64,000 nucleotides of DNA from assembly GCF_964340395.1 (NCBI RefSeq), contig NC_135565.1, positions 10,178,742-10,242,741 of the forward strand, in the 5' to 3' direction. Shown piece by piece: positions 25,701 through 35,341 of this stretch. Made by a program: the position numbers and the translations under genes. This DNA comes from Glandiceps talaboti. Lineage: Eukaryota > Hemichordata > Enteropneusta > Spengelidae. The first letter of the stretch is position 1; each line of letters starts with the position of its first letter. The notes beneath the pieces are model-generated. The model searched no databases, was not told the DNA's origin, and saw only the letters and a list, made by a program, of their open reading frames with translations.

Positions 25701-27438
25701 GAAGTGGAAATATTTGTGTTTGTTGTATCACTTGTTGGTTCCGTTAATCTCTGTAGAGGCTTCCCACTTTCAGCTGCTTCACCGCCAACCTTACTTTCAG
25801 CTACCTCTGTACTGCTTGTTGACCTTTGAACTTGGGAAGAACAACTGTCAGCCGATTTTGGACCAAGTCCTCGTTTCATTAAGGCAGCCTCCATGTACTT
25901 CTGTTGAGTTTGTTCATCTAATGCTTTCCAATGTTGTCCAATGATTCTCATAACGTCAGTGTGGCCTTTGTCTGGGTTGGCTTTACGGAGAGTCGGATAA
26001 ATCTCCTTAGAATACAGATTGTATCCTGTACTATAAGCTCTAGCAGCTTTCACTACTTTTGGTTTCTTGGTAACACCACCATTCTTATCATGGGTGACAC
26101 GAATCCCTGTTTTGATGGCCACCTTTCTTGGTCTCAGTTGTCCACCCTGTGCTTTTCTGTTGTAGACAAGTTGTTCTTCTCTGGAAAGCTTAGCCCATTT
26201 GTCATGCACTATTTGGTAGATTTCCAACCGTCCTTTACTAGGGTGTATCTTACTGGTCAACTTATACCACTCTTTTACAAATACTGCATAGCCAAAAGCT
26301 TTCTTCATCTTTTTATTCTTCACACCTTCTTTCTTGGTTTCATCTGTGTCCTCATCTTCTTGTTCATTTTCCGCCACCTCCTCTTTGTTGTTGTCTTCAC
26401 TTTCCTCCTCCCCCTCTGCCGCCACCTCCTCCTCCTCCTCCCGCTCGCCATCTTCCTTCTTCTTACCACGCATGTAATCAAGATGACGTCCGTATTTTCT
26501 CATTTGCTTCTTCAACATATTGTCCCTTGCTCTGATGTGTAACACTTCCTGTTCTTCTTTAGTTAAAGACTGCCATTTCTCATTGATGATTTTCATCAGG
26601 TCTTTCTTACATTTATCAGGGTACTCCACCTTCAGAGGTCCGTGCAAATCAGCTACCAGCATGTTGAAACCTCTCCTGAAATGTTTTCCTCGCTTGTCAT
26701 TGTTTGGTTTTAATTTTGGTACCCTGATTTTAAGAATGGAAGGTGTGACCGTGGGATATTTGCTCCTTTGCTCACCTCTTATTTTCCTTGGCCCGGTTCT
26801 TCTGCCTAAATCTGTGTTCCAGGCATGTTGAATCTTCTCTCTAGCTTTCATATGATACTGAGTCTGTTCCTCTGGTTCCATCTTCTTCCATTTCAAGTGA
26901 ATCATTCTCCGTAGTTCGTTGATGGTTTTTCCCGGATGCTTTCTTTTAAAACAACTGTACTTTTCTCTCAGGAATAATGGATAGCCATTGGCATACTTAA
27001 CTCTCCTGTTGTGGTCTTCATAATTAATCAAATCTTCACTCTGTGCAGCCGACGGCGTCTCTAGGTCATTCGCAGTACTCTGTATATCTTCTGTACTTTT
27101 ACTGTCATCTTCATGTTTCACACACTCTGCACTTTCTGAACTGATAGGTTCTTGTTTGATTTCTGTTGTTACTTCTTTTTCCACAGTCTTTTCAGCTACT
27201 ATTTCTTTGGGAGGCTCAGTAGCATTCAGACATTCTTGCAAAGCTTCTTGTAGGAAAGGTGAGCCCTGAGTTGTCCAAAGTTGAAGTGTTTTCTTGAAGT
27301 AATACCACTCGTCAGCAGGCACTTGTTTAGAACCTTGTCTTGAGCCTGACTTACCACCAGTTTTCCAGAACTCTCTTCCTTCTTCATATCGACATCTGTA
27401 TACAAATACATCTTCCTCTGTAATCTCTGTACATCGCC
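22718..27438 (-). CDS. PBRM1: Polybromo exon 9 (terminal): BAH end, five HMG-like boxes, AT-hooks, C2H2 finger, disordered tail
   Basis: Acceptor tgtttccag|GGC opens a 4721-bp exon that runs to TGA. It starts by finishing the BAH domain (CTEITEEDVFVYRCRYEEGR ... DEWYYFKK), as in human CRPTEIPENDILLCESRYNE...EIYYFRK. In numbering that starts at 1 with the Val codon at 27322, five HMG-box-like segments follow at about 110-168 (GYPLFLREKY...W), 216-275, 340-392, 430-485 (GYNLYSKE...W) and 543-600. Acidic stretches lie at about 290-330, an RGRGRGRG segment at 716-723, and a C2H2 finger (C-x4-C-x12-H-x4-H) at 923-946. A PVDLT motif (CtBP-like) lies next to KKRK at about 1128-1139, an AT-hook RGRPRR at 1242-1247, and a short polyQ near the end. 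Human PBRM1 has one HMG box and none of the rest that I can recall. It may be a lineage-specific extension, or a divergent polybromo paralogue. Confidence 0.92.
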
Positions 27439-27509
27439 CTGGAAACAGGAAAACATAATATGTCGAAATAAGAATTTGGGAGGAGTCACTTTTTTTGTTT
27501 GGTCAACTG

Positions 27510-28085
27510 TAATGAATATGTCTGGGTGTGATCACTTCCAAAGTGGTCGTGTAATGCATACATGACAATGTCTGGGTGTGTTTACTTTGAGAGTAGTCAC
27601 TGTAATGAAGATGTCTGGGTGTGATCACTTCAAGAGTGGTCAGTGTAATGGTGTGATCACTGACATGAACTTGTCTGGGTGTGGTCACTTCAAGAGTGGT
27701 CAGTGTAATGGTGTGATCACTGACATGAACTTGTCTGGGTGTGGTCACTTCAAGAGTGGTCAGTGTAATGGTGTGATCACTGACATGAACTTGTCTGGGT
27801 GTGATCACTGACATGAACTTGTCTGGGTGTGGATACTTTGAGAGTGGTCAGTGTAATGGTGTGATCACTGACATGAACTTGTCTGGGTGTGGATACTTTG
27901 AGAGTGGTCAGTGTAATGGTGTGATCACTGACATGAACTTGTCTGGGTGTGATCACTGACATGAACTTGTCTGGGTGTGATCACTGACATGAACTTGTCT
28001 GGGTGTGATCACTCTGTGCATGGTCACTGTAATGAATGTGTCTGGGTGTGATCACTACACTCAACGTGTCTGGTGAGATCACTTT
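27510..28085 (-). repeat. Minisatellite in polybromo intron 8
   Basis: Units built from tgatcactgacatgaacttgtctgggtg with longer versions that add ...tttgagagtggtcagtgtaatgg; about 15 partial and complete units. It nearly fills the 707-bp intron. Not coding in the gene frame. Confidence 0.88.
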
Positions 28086-28145
28086 TTTAAAAAGTATCTG
28101 GATGGTGGTGACAGTGATTGACTTGTGGTTTAGTAAGTAACTTAC

Positions 28146-28315
28146 CCCTTATATAGTCAGAATGGTGAAGTACACTACACTTGCCAATCACATCTGACAT
28201 CTGATGAACCACTTGTTGACCTTGAAATACTTCCTTTTCATAAAACACTGTAGTTGGAAGATGTTTGGTGTCTTCTGGATACAGGAAGATTGGACCCTGA
28301 AACCACGGAACACCA
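28146..28315 (-). CDS. PBRM1: Polybromo exon 8: second half of BAH domain
   Basis: Acceptor gtgtttcag|TGG and donor AAGGG|GTAAGG bound 170 bases, phase 2 in and phase 1 out. It encodes GVPWFQGPIFLYPEDTKHLP, then FYEKEVFQ and IGKCSVLHHSDY. This follows human PBRM1 BAH2 closely (YFYGPIFIHPEETEHEP, FYKKEVF, LGKCAVLSFKDY). It is the only BAH module found in this gene; human PBRM1 has two. Confidence 0.93.
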
Positions 28316-28397
28316 CTGAAACACATAGAAACACAAACTGGTCAATCATTGTAGAATTTACAAGAAATTTACATCTATGATGACTGTGATTGTAAAA

Positions 28398-28774
28398 CCT
28401 AATTGTGTGGTTCTGATTACGCTCAATTTTATAATAGGTGGGGTAGGTAGATTTTTATCTATTTTGTTGTATATATTTTTATTTCATATGTAAGTGTCTA
28501 GTTCAGGTAGTTACGTTTTTCATTGTTTCCCATATGGTCGCTGTGTTATTGGTTTCTTCTCATCAGATGTACAGCCATTACAGATTGGAAGAACAGTTTT
28601 ATATTGTCTTTTTAAGTTGATGTCAGTTTCCGCATCCACTATTTCTTGCGAGACTTCATAACTTTTGTGATTTTATTATTTTTTTCTCGAATACATAAAA
28701 GAAGTTTAGGGTCAACAGTGAAAACTAGGTGGGGTGGACAAAATGGAACCAAAAAATATTTTTTTTTTGCCTAA
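28398..28774 (+). mobile_element. MITE family 3, copy 1 (in polybromo intron 7)
   Basis: About 375 bp, starting cctaattgtgtggttctgat and ending ggaacc...ttttttttgcctaagg. The ends are inverted relatives of each other (consensus TTAGGCCTAAAAAAAATTG...GGTTC). It shares the internal blocks aataggtggggtaggtagat and gatgtacagccattacagat with copies at 47.9, 48.6 and 60.1 kb. There is no coding capacity; it is a non-autonomous DNA-transposon-like repeat. Confidence 0.75.
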
Positions 28775-28933
28775 GGATTTGTGAATTATGACTACTTCTA
28801 ACTCTACGTCTATCAAAATAAGACGTTTAGGTCTAAACCCCTTCTCTCTTCCTCTACACGAACATTCACAAGTGCAATAGCAAAGGTTTATACATAACAC
28901 AAATGAGCTTGTGTGACATTGTGTGTGACTTAC

Positions 28934-29111
28934 TCTTTGTCTTCCCACAGCATATCAATCTTGGCAATACCAGGTTTATTTCTACCCTCTGGATGTAAGT
29001 ACAAACAGTCACCAATCTTATAACAGCCTGTCTCCGTCACATACTGTTCATACTGAGGACTGCCGTCTTCTCTAACACAAGTCTCATTAGTTCTCATGTT
29101 TACCAATGGTA
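28934..29111 (-). CDS. PBRM1: Polybromo exon 7: first half of BAH domain
   Basis: Acceptor ttttagacag|TACC and donor AAAGA|GTAAGT bound 178 bases, phase 1 in and phase 2 out; only this frame is open. The product includes YEQYVTETGCYKIGDCLYL, then HPEGRNKPGIAKIDMLWEDK, matching the first strands of a BAH domain (human PBRM1 BAH2: YFEQL...LKVGDCVFI...RIEKVW). BAH domains mediate nucleosome or protein contacts. The 5' edge of the exon with its acceptor has been copied four more times into the upstream intron. Confidence 0.93.
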
Positions 29112-29390
29112 CTGTCTAAAATATGTAAATACACAACTGTAGTTAGTTCTCATGTTTACCAATGGTACTGTCTGTAATATGTAAATACACAACTGTAGTT
29201 AGTTCTCATGTTTACCAATGGTACTGTCTGTAATATGTAAATACAGAACTGTAGTTAGTTCTCATGTTTACCAATGGTACTGTCTGTAATATGTAAATAT
29301 AGAACTGTAGTTAGTTCTCATGTTTACCAATGGTACTGTCTGTAATATGTAAATACAGGACTGTAGTTAGTTCTCATTGACAGTATATGT
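29089..29390 (-). repeat. 56-bp array: 5 copies of exon 7 start plus splice acceptor
   Basis: Exact 56-bp spacing of taccaatgg (plus strand) at 29101, 29157, 29213, 29269 and 29325. Each unit holds the minus-strand acceptor (A/G)ACAG|TACCATTGG and the first ~22 bases of exon 7. The copy at 29111 is the one that continues into the full exon; a sixth, decayed partial copy follows at about 29360. Confidence 0.9.
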
Positions 29391-29491
29391 AAATACTGCC
29401 ATGACCAAAATATAATGAAAATTTACTAAGATCTAAGATCCTTGGTCCAAAGTATACCAAAAGATACTTTACCACACAATTTTGTTATTAC

Positions 29492-29945
29492 TGTGAGGAC
29501 TTGCACTCTGAATGACAGGACTTGTGCTCTGAATGACAGGACTTGCGCTCTGAATGACAGGACTTGCGCTCTGAATGACAGGACTTGCACTCTGAATGAC
29601 AGGACTTGCACTCTGAATGACAGGACTTGCACTCTGAATGACAGGACTTGCACTCTGAATGACAGGACTTGCACTCTGAATGACAGGACTTGCACTCTGA
29701 ATGACAGGACTTGCGCTCTGTATGACAGGACTTGCGCTCTGAATGACAGGACTTGCGCTCTGAATGACAGGACTTGCGCTCTGAATGACAGGACTTGCGC
29801 TCTGAATGACAGGACTTGCGCTGTGAATGACAGGACTTGCGCTCTGAATGACAGGACTTGTGCTCTGAATGACAGGACTTGCACTGTGAATGACAGGACT
29901 TGCGCTCTGAATGACAGGACTTGCACTCTGAATGACAGGTGACTC
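29492..29945 (-). CDS. PBRM1: Polybromo exon 6: 20 heptapeptide repeats (SASPVIQ)
   Basis: Acceptor ctgacttttcag|GAG and donor CACA|GTAATA bound 454 bases, phase 0 in and phase 1 out. Those are exactly the phases needed to join exon 5 to exon 7, which cannot be joined directly because exon 7 would hit a stop. The exon is a 21-bp tandem repeat: ESPVIQ, then 20 copies of SASPVIQ (variants SASPVIH and STSPVIQ), then SASPH. It lies between bromodomain 6 and the BAH domain, where human PBRM1 has a plain linker and BAH1. The phase fit supports coding use; cDNA evidence is lacking. The array is open in several frames on both strands because 21 bp is a multiple of three and lacks stops. Confidence 0.68.
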
Positions 29946-30002
29946 CTGAAAAGTCAGCTTTTTACCAACCTCTTTGTTCATACAATCATGTATCTACAAT
30001 AC

Positions 30003-30640
30003 ACTTACCATATTGCTATAATCTGTTTCCATGGTTACAATACACTTACCATATTGCTATAATCTGTTTCCATGGCTAAAATACACTTACCATATTGCTA
30101 TAATCTATGTCCATGGCTAAAATACACTTACCATATTGCTATAATCTGTGCCCATGGCTAAAATACACTTATCATATTGCTATAATCTGTGCCCATGGCT
30201 ACAATACACTTACCATATTACTATAATTTGTGTCCATGGCTACAATACACTTACCATATTGCTATAATCTGTGTCCATGGCTACAATACACTTACCATAT
30301 TGCTATAATCTGTGCCCATGGCTACAGTACACTTACCATATTGCTATAATTTGTGTCCATGGCTACAATACACTTACCATATTACTATAATCTGTGTCCA
30401 TGGCTACAATACACTTACCATATTGCTATAATCTGTATCCATGGCTACAATACACTTGCCATATTGCAATAATCTGTGTCCATGGCTACAATACACTTAC
30501 CATATTGCTATAATCTGTGTCCATGGCTACAATACACTTACCATATTGCAATAATCTGTGTCCATGGCTACAATACACTTACCATATTGCTATAATCTGT
30601 GCCCATGGCTACAATACACTTACCATATTGCTATAATCTG
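30003..30640 (-). repeat. 41-bp array: 16 copies of exon 5 end plus splice donor
   Basis: The unit read on the minus strand is the last 20 bases of exon 5 (ACACAGATTATAGCAATATG), then the donor GTAAGT and intron sequence GTATTGTAGCCATGG. Donor copies fall every 41 bp from 30618 down to 30003, giving 16. One copy has lost GT (near 30167) and one reads GCAAGT (near 30454). In the exon 5 frame, reading through any unit meets TAG five codons after ATG. Confidence 0.9.
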
Positions 30641-30836
30641 TGTCCATATCCGAAGTGGAGTCTGGTGATCCACCAGCTCTCTCTACTTTCTCCCTTGCCT
30701 TCTCTACTTTGAGATCAGACTGTAGATGTACATTGATATATCGTAGTGCAGGTGAATCTAAGACCTGTCCCCATTCACATACTTGTTCTCTGGTTAAAAT
30801 ATAGTACTCTTGTAGTCTAACTGCTGAATAATAAAT
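30624..30836 (-). CDS. PBRM1: Polybromo exon 5: bromodomain 6 end and linker
   Basis: Acceptor gtgtttcacag|ATT and donor ATG|GTAAGT bound 71 codons in phase 0. It encodes IYYSAVRLQEYYILTREQVC followed by a segment containing SPALRYINVHLQSDL. Human PBRM1 has the near-identical order IY..AV.LQQFF...LC...SPALSY...HL..D, which is strong support. The end of the exon (MDTDYSNM plus the donor) has been duplicated 15 more times into the following intron (see 30003-30640). Only the donor used here keeps the reading frame. Confidence 0.92.
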
Positions 30837-31002
30837 CTGTGAAACACAAACAGAAGAATGGAAAATATGGTTAGTAAATTATTTTAAAGAAATTTGAAAA
30901 GTCCATAAACATTACGTGATGATATAATGATAATTTTAATGTTAGTATTTTATATAGTGCATTCCCACACTATATTTGTAATGGTTTACAATTATTACCT
31001 CT

Positions 31003-31075
31003 GGCACGGACCTATAGCAAAACAACGGCCCTTTACTTCCTCAAATTCCTGGAGTGCATACAATCCATTGCACGC
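31003..31075 (+). repeat. Dispersed repeat, copy 2, next to (CA)n
   Basis: Second copy of the 1551-1640 repeat, inside polybromo intron 4. It is followed by a CG/CA dinucleotide run at 31074-31120. Confidence 0.5.
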
Positions 31076-31078
31076 ACG

Positions 31079-31123
<45 letters not shown>

Positions 31124-31746
31124 AGAGAGTACATGACAATGTTGCTAGTATTAGTCTAGCACTATCCATCATGGCATTGAATCTCAAGATCTCTCTTTAA
31201 AGACACAACTGTCCAGGTATATAAAGAGGATTATGGCTAATCTATGCAAATGCAGGAAATTCAAACTGCTGTACAGAGCACTAGCTTTTGGGTCTTGTTT
31301 TCATCATTTTTCTGTGCTCTGAGAAACACACAGGTCATGTATCGTGTACAAATTGTTTGTGAATGTCGTAGGATGGTAACTTGATACACGAATTAGTTGA
31401 AAGTCAATCAGTTTGTATCATAGAATGTAAAAACCTTTCAAAATGAGACAAATTCTCCTTCAAACTGCTGTTTAGATTGTGTGTCACTCAGGATTATTAA
31501 AATATTATATGACATTTGCGTGTGAACAACCCAGATAGGGAATGTTTATATTTTGGTGATTACTTGCCAGTGAGTCACCACAAGTTCTCCACCTCCAAAC
31601 ATACAGTCAGTCATATGCAAAATAGGGTGCCAGGCACAGGCAGTGGTGCCTTTAATGGCAGAGGAGATGATTCAACACCAAGGGTAGATCTAGACTATAC
31701 TGGTAGATATATATATACTTAATATTCAAATAAAAAGACACTTTAC

Positions 31747-31876
31747 CTCTTGATTATCTTTGGCTAGTTGTCTAATTCTCTCAAATATAGCAAATAAATC
31801 TTTCTGCATTTGGTCAAGTCTCTGATAACATCCCGTGTAGAGTTTATTGGAAACTGTACTGAAATCTATGAGTAAT
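31747..31876 (-). CDS. PBRM1: Polybromo exon 4: bromodomain 6 middle
   Basis: Acceptor tgttttacag|ATT and donor GAG|GTAAAG bound 130 bases. The first base completes a codon split after exon 3, and 43 codons follow, phase 0 out. The product (LLIDFSTVSNKLYTGCYQ and RIRQLAKDNQE) fills the place of the bromodomain 6 B-helix region. The FNN/YN anchoring motif is not visible here (the equivalent stretch is IRQLAKDN), so this domain is probably not a canonical acetyl-lysine reader. Confidence 0.85.
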
Positions 31877-31975
31877 CTGTAAAACATAGCAAAGAGAGTT
31901 ATTATATCATATTTACTAAGATTTTATGAATACCCCGGTAGACATTATCACAACATGCAAATACTGTAACTGCCT

Positions 31976-32490
31976 TTCTTTATTTTTACATCACACATAC
32001 CAGGGTGTTATTTTTAAACAGGTTTTCTTTGTTCTTACATCACACATACCAGGGTGTTATTTATAAACAGGTTTTCTTTGTTCTTACATCACACATACCA
32101 GGGTGTTATTTATAAACAAGATTTCTTTGTTCTTACATCACACATACCAGGGTGTTATTTATAAACAAGATTTCTTTGTTCTTACATCACACATACCAGG
32201 GTGTTATTTATAAACAGGCTTTCTTTGTTCTTACATCACACATACCAGGGTGTTATTTATAAACAGGCTTTCTTTGTTCTTACATCACACATACCAGGGT
32301 GTTATTTATAAACAGTCTTTCTTTGTTCTCACATCACACATACCTGGGTGTTATTTTTAAACAGCCTTTCTTACATCACACATACCTGGGTGTTATTTAT
32401 AAACAGGCTTTCTTTGTTCTTACATCTCACATACCAGGGTGTTATTTTTAAACATCCTTTCTTTGTTCTCACATCACACATACCACAGTT
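31976..32490 (-). repeat. 49-bp minisatellite in polybromo intron 3
   Basis: About 10 copies of ttacatcacacataccagggtgttatttataaacagg...ttctttgttc. On the minus strand each unit contains CTG|GTATGTG, a fair splice-donor lookalike. It lies about 100 bp upstream (in transcript sense) of the exon 4 acceptor. Confidence 0.88.
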
Positions 32491-32753
32491 ATGTAAAAAG
32501 ATAACAATGAAGATCAATGGTCTTACAAGACACTAGATACATATTTCTGTCATATCTAGGGAGTTTGCTTTATTATATTACACATACAAGGGTGTTATAA
32601 ACAGGTATTTTCTCCCATTACATTACACATACCACAAAATATAACAAATGTACCAGTGTGACAAGTGGTATAGCGCCCTCACAGTTCATCACTATTGCTA
32701 GACAATAAAAGAGTACTGTACCACTCAAATTTGCACAATGTATTCTGAGTTAG

Positions 32754-32754
<1 letters not shown>

Positions 32755-32806
<52 letters not shown>

Positions 32807-32850
32807 CACGCACGCACGCACGCGAGCACACGCATGCACACACACACACA
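32755..32850. repeat. (CA)n with CG interruptions
   Basis: Dinucleotide run in polybromo intron 3; frames of CVCVCV/HTHTHT are artefacts. Confidence 0.97.
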
Positions 32851-33045
32851 GAGGCAGTCTGAACGTGCGGCAGACTTTCTACAATGCCTTAACATTACTG
32901 AACTACAGTTCAATTGTTGACAACCCTAGGCAACGAATACTTCAAACAAGTAACCTTGACAACAACAAAACAAGTCATCCAAAGATAAAACAACCAACAT
33001 AGTATAAAACCACAGTTCCTGTACATAACTAAAATTAAAACTTAC

Positions 33046-33257
33046 ATTTCTTGAGAACATTCTCTTTCCAAGAAATTTACAAGGACTGTCATCAGATATT
33101 TTCCAGACTCGTCCTGGAAGTTGAGTATATTGCTATAAATTGTTCGTAAGAGTTCTTGTACACATTGTTGTACATCAGGTACTTCTACACGATTGTTGTC
33201 CAAGTCCATCAATTCTGATTGAGCTTGTAGTAGTACACAGTGAAGAGTTAGTGCATC
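33046..33257 (-). CDS. PBRM1: Polybromo exon 3: end of bromodomain 5, start of bromodomain 6
   Basis: Acceptor gttgacag|GAT and donor GAAAT|GTAAGT bound 212 bases, phase 0 in and phase 2 out. It begins DALTLHCVLLQAQSELM, matching the last helix of bromodomain 5 in human PBRM1 (DALVLHKVLLE...). After a short acidic linker it enters the bromodomain 6 first helix (LLRTIYSNILNFQDESGKY). Bromodomain 6 is the most divergent bromodomain of PBRM1, and the same is true here. Confidence 0.9.
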
Positions 33258-33424
33258 CTGTCAACACAACAAAAATCATATATCAATATTACAATTACTA
33301 GTTGGCTTGAAGTCTCAACATTTGGTGGATTTCTAACACAACTGAAAACTTTTATGGTCTCAACAAAACTTAAATCAAAGGTTTCTAAGTATTCTGACTG
33401 GCATCTGAGTGTTTATATTACAGA

Positions 33425-33825
33425 TACATAGATCTTGGTTTTCAAATCACACAGATACAGATCTGAGTGCTCAAATCACAGATACAGATCTGAGTGTTCA
33501 AATCAAACATACAGATCTGAGTTTTCAAATCACAGAATGATATGTTCAATTCAGATACAGAGCTGAGTGTTCAAATCACATGTAGATACTGATCTGAGTG
33601 TTCAAATTAGACAGATATAGATCTGAGTGTTCAACTCACACAGATATAGATCTGAGTGATCAATCAGATACAGATGTGAGTGATCTAATCAGATACAGAT
33701 CTGAGTGTTCAAATCACAGATACAGATCTGAGTGTTCAAATCAGATACATATCTGAGTGTTCAAATCACATACATATCTGAGTGTTCAAATCAGATATTG
33801 ATCTGAGTGTTCAAATCATACAGCT
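33425..33825. repeat. ~25-bp minisatellite in polybromo intron 2
   Basis: About 15 degenerate copies of gatacagatctgagtgttcaaatca with spacing from about 22 to 30 bp. Confidence 0.85.
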
Positions 33826-33895
33826 ACATTGTATGCAGTCGCAGTCAAAACAATGTCAAAATTTCCCTAATTACTAGACATGTATCAGTTCTCAC

Positions 33896-34063
33896 CTTAT
33901 AGATTTGTGTATATGGTTTATATGCTTTGATAGTGTTGTTGAAGAGAAGTAACAAATCTTCTATCATTTCTTCCACAGAGTGATACTGTTCTTTCTGCAT
34001 TTTGGTGATAATGCCATTAAAGTCTACAGGTCTGCTCACCACTTTATGGTACTCTGGATTCTC
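33896..34063 (-). CDS. PBRM1: Polybromo exon 2: core of bromodomain 5
   Basis: Acceptor gaacttcag|GAG and donor AAG|GTGAGA bound 56 codons, phase 0 on both sides. It contains the bromodomain signature in order: ENPEYHKVVSRPVDF (equivalent to the usual PDYY..I..P.D), then a region ending LLLLFNNTIKAYKP. FNN carries the acetyl-lysine-anchoring Asn, and the exon ends YTQIYK as in S.IYKDA of human PBRM1. The usual PDYY is PEYH, so the ZA-loop tyrosine is replaced by His while the anchoring Asn is present. Acetyl-lysine binding is therefore plausible but not certain. Confidence 0.92.
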
Positions 34064-34917
34064 CTGAAGTTCAATAAAACATACAAACACCCATAAGTAT
34101 TAACTGTTAATTGAGAGATTGATAGATTGATACACCAAACAGTGATGCCCCGTCAATTAACAGAGACAAGGGAATGAAAATACAGATAGTATACTACAGT
34201 GCAATTTTTAAGAGAACTAAAAATTTGTAATTTAGATGGAAGTACAATGTACACCCCCCCCCCCCATGTTAGTCAAAATGACAGTCTCGTAAACCTAGTC
34301 ATACAGATTAGTTATTCATTCGATACCCATCAGTGTTGTCACATCAATCGCAATCGAATTTATTCCCATCAACAACAGATTATGTCACTGAACCACACAT
34401 CTGAAGAAGGCTGAGTGATATAACCAAAATATTCTGGGTAAATTGGAGTGGAGAACTACTGCCAAAATGCTATATTTTCAAGGAATTCAATTTTCACTGC
34501 AAAGAGGAATTGTATGTATTTCCTATATCTAATTTTCACTGATTTTGGAAGGTGTGTGCATTGTATATATGAATAAGAAGTATGTTTCAAGGGATTTTAT
34601 TCTAGTAGAAAACCACACCAACATAGTCTAGATGCTATACAAAGTATCAAATCATCTCTTTAACTAGAGAGGTATCTGTATTTGTTTGGATACTGGAGAC
34701 TGTCTCACAATTGAACCTCCAGGGTGGTGTGCAAATTTTGTTGATTTTTTAGTCCAAAGGATCACAGTGTGATGACAAACACAGATCTTGAGATTTGAAG
34801 CCGTTGACAGCACTAAACCACGTCGATGTAAACGGTGAAATTAGAAGTGAAACATTTATTAGTTCATATTATTACTAATTATTGGCCTTCCTTTCATTTG
34901 ATACTATTCAATACACG

Positions 34918-35341
34918 TCCTTCTATAGTCGAGAATTCTAAACTGGTACAGTATATTACGTTTTAAATACTTCATTACTAATACCAGTCTAGTCATGACG
35001 GTTGTTCAAACACAGAAATCTGTGCTCCTCCCAAACTGTGTTCATATAAACAGGGTTGATGTCTTTGCATCCCCATGTGATTTTAGCTTAAACAGACTGG
35101 AGGTGGAGTCCTGGTTGGACATTTTTCATATCAGTGCAGTCCTAGAAATGTTAGAAAGGTCAACAACCTGTCAGTTTGTGATAGATTACATGGACATGTG
35201 CCCTTTGCGCTTCATTCATCACAGGGGACAGCACCACAATTTAACACCTTCTGTAACCATCATGACTAGACTGGCATTAGTAATGACATTTTTAAAACAT
35301 AATACTGTACCAGTTTAGAATTCTAGACTAGTCCTTCTATA
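34918..35341. mobile_element. Element with ~80-bp terminal inverted repeats
   Basis: The left end (cgagaattctaaactggtac ... tactaataccagtctagtcatga) is the inverse of the right end (tcatgactagactggcattag ... gtaccagtttagaattctag). The ~240-bp interior carries most of a 107-codon plus-strand frame (34995-35318) of unknown meaning. It lies in polybromo intron 1. No clear target duplication was identified. Confidence 0.75.

Noticed and set aside
23479-26831. Several plus-strand frames of 70-203 codons opposite polybromo exon 9
   Set aside because: Antisense shadows of a real coding exon; no domain or splice support of their own.
29442-29942. Plus-strand 166-codon frame (TCALNDR repeats) and the second minus frame (QVLSFRA)
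   Set aside because: Other frames of the 21-bp array. Only the minus frame SASPVIQ fits the splice phases of the polybromo exons.
30003-30640. CRISPR-like appearance of the regular arrays (also 36655-37335, 42770-43135)
   Set aside because: Units are contiguous with no unique spacers, and the context is a eukaryotic gene.
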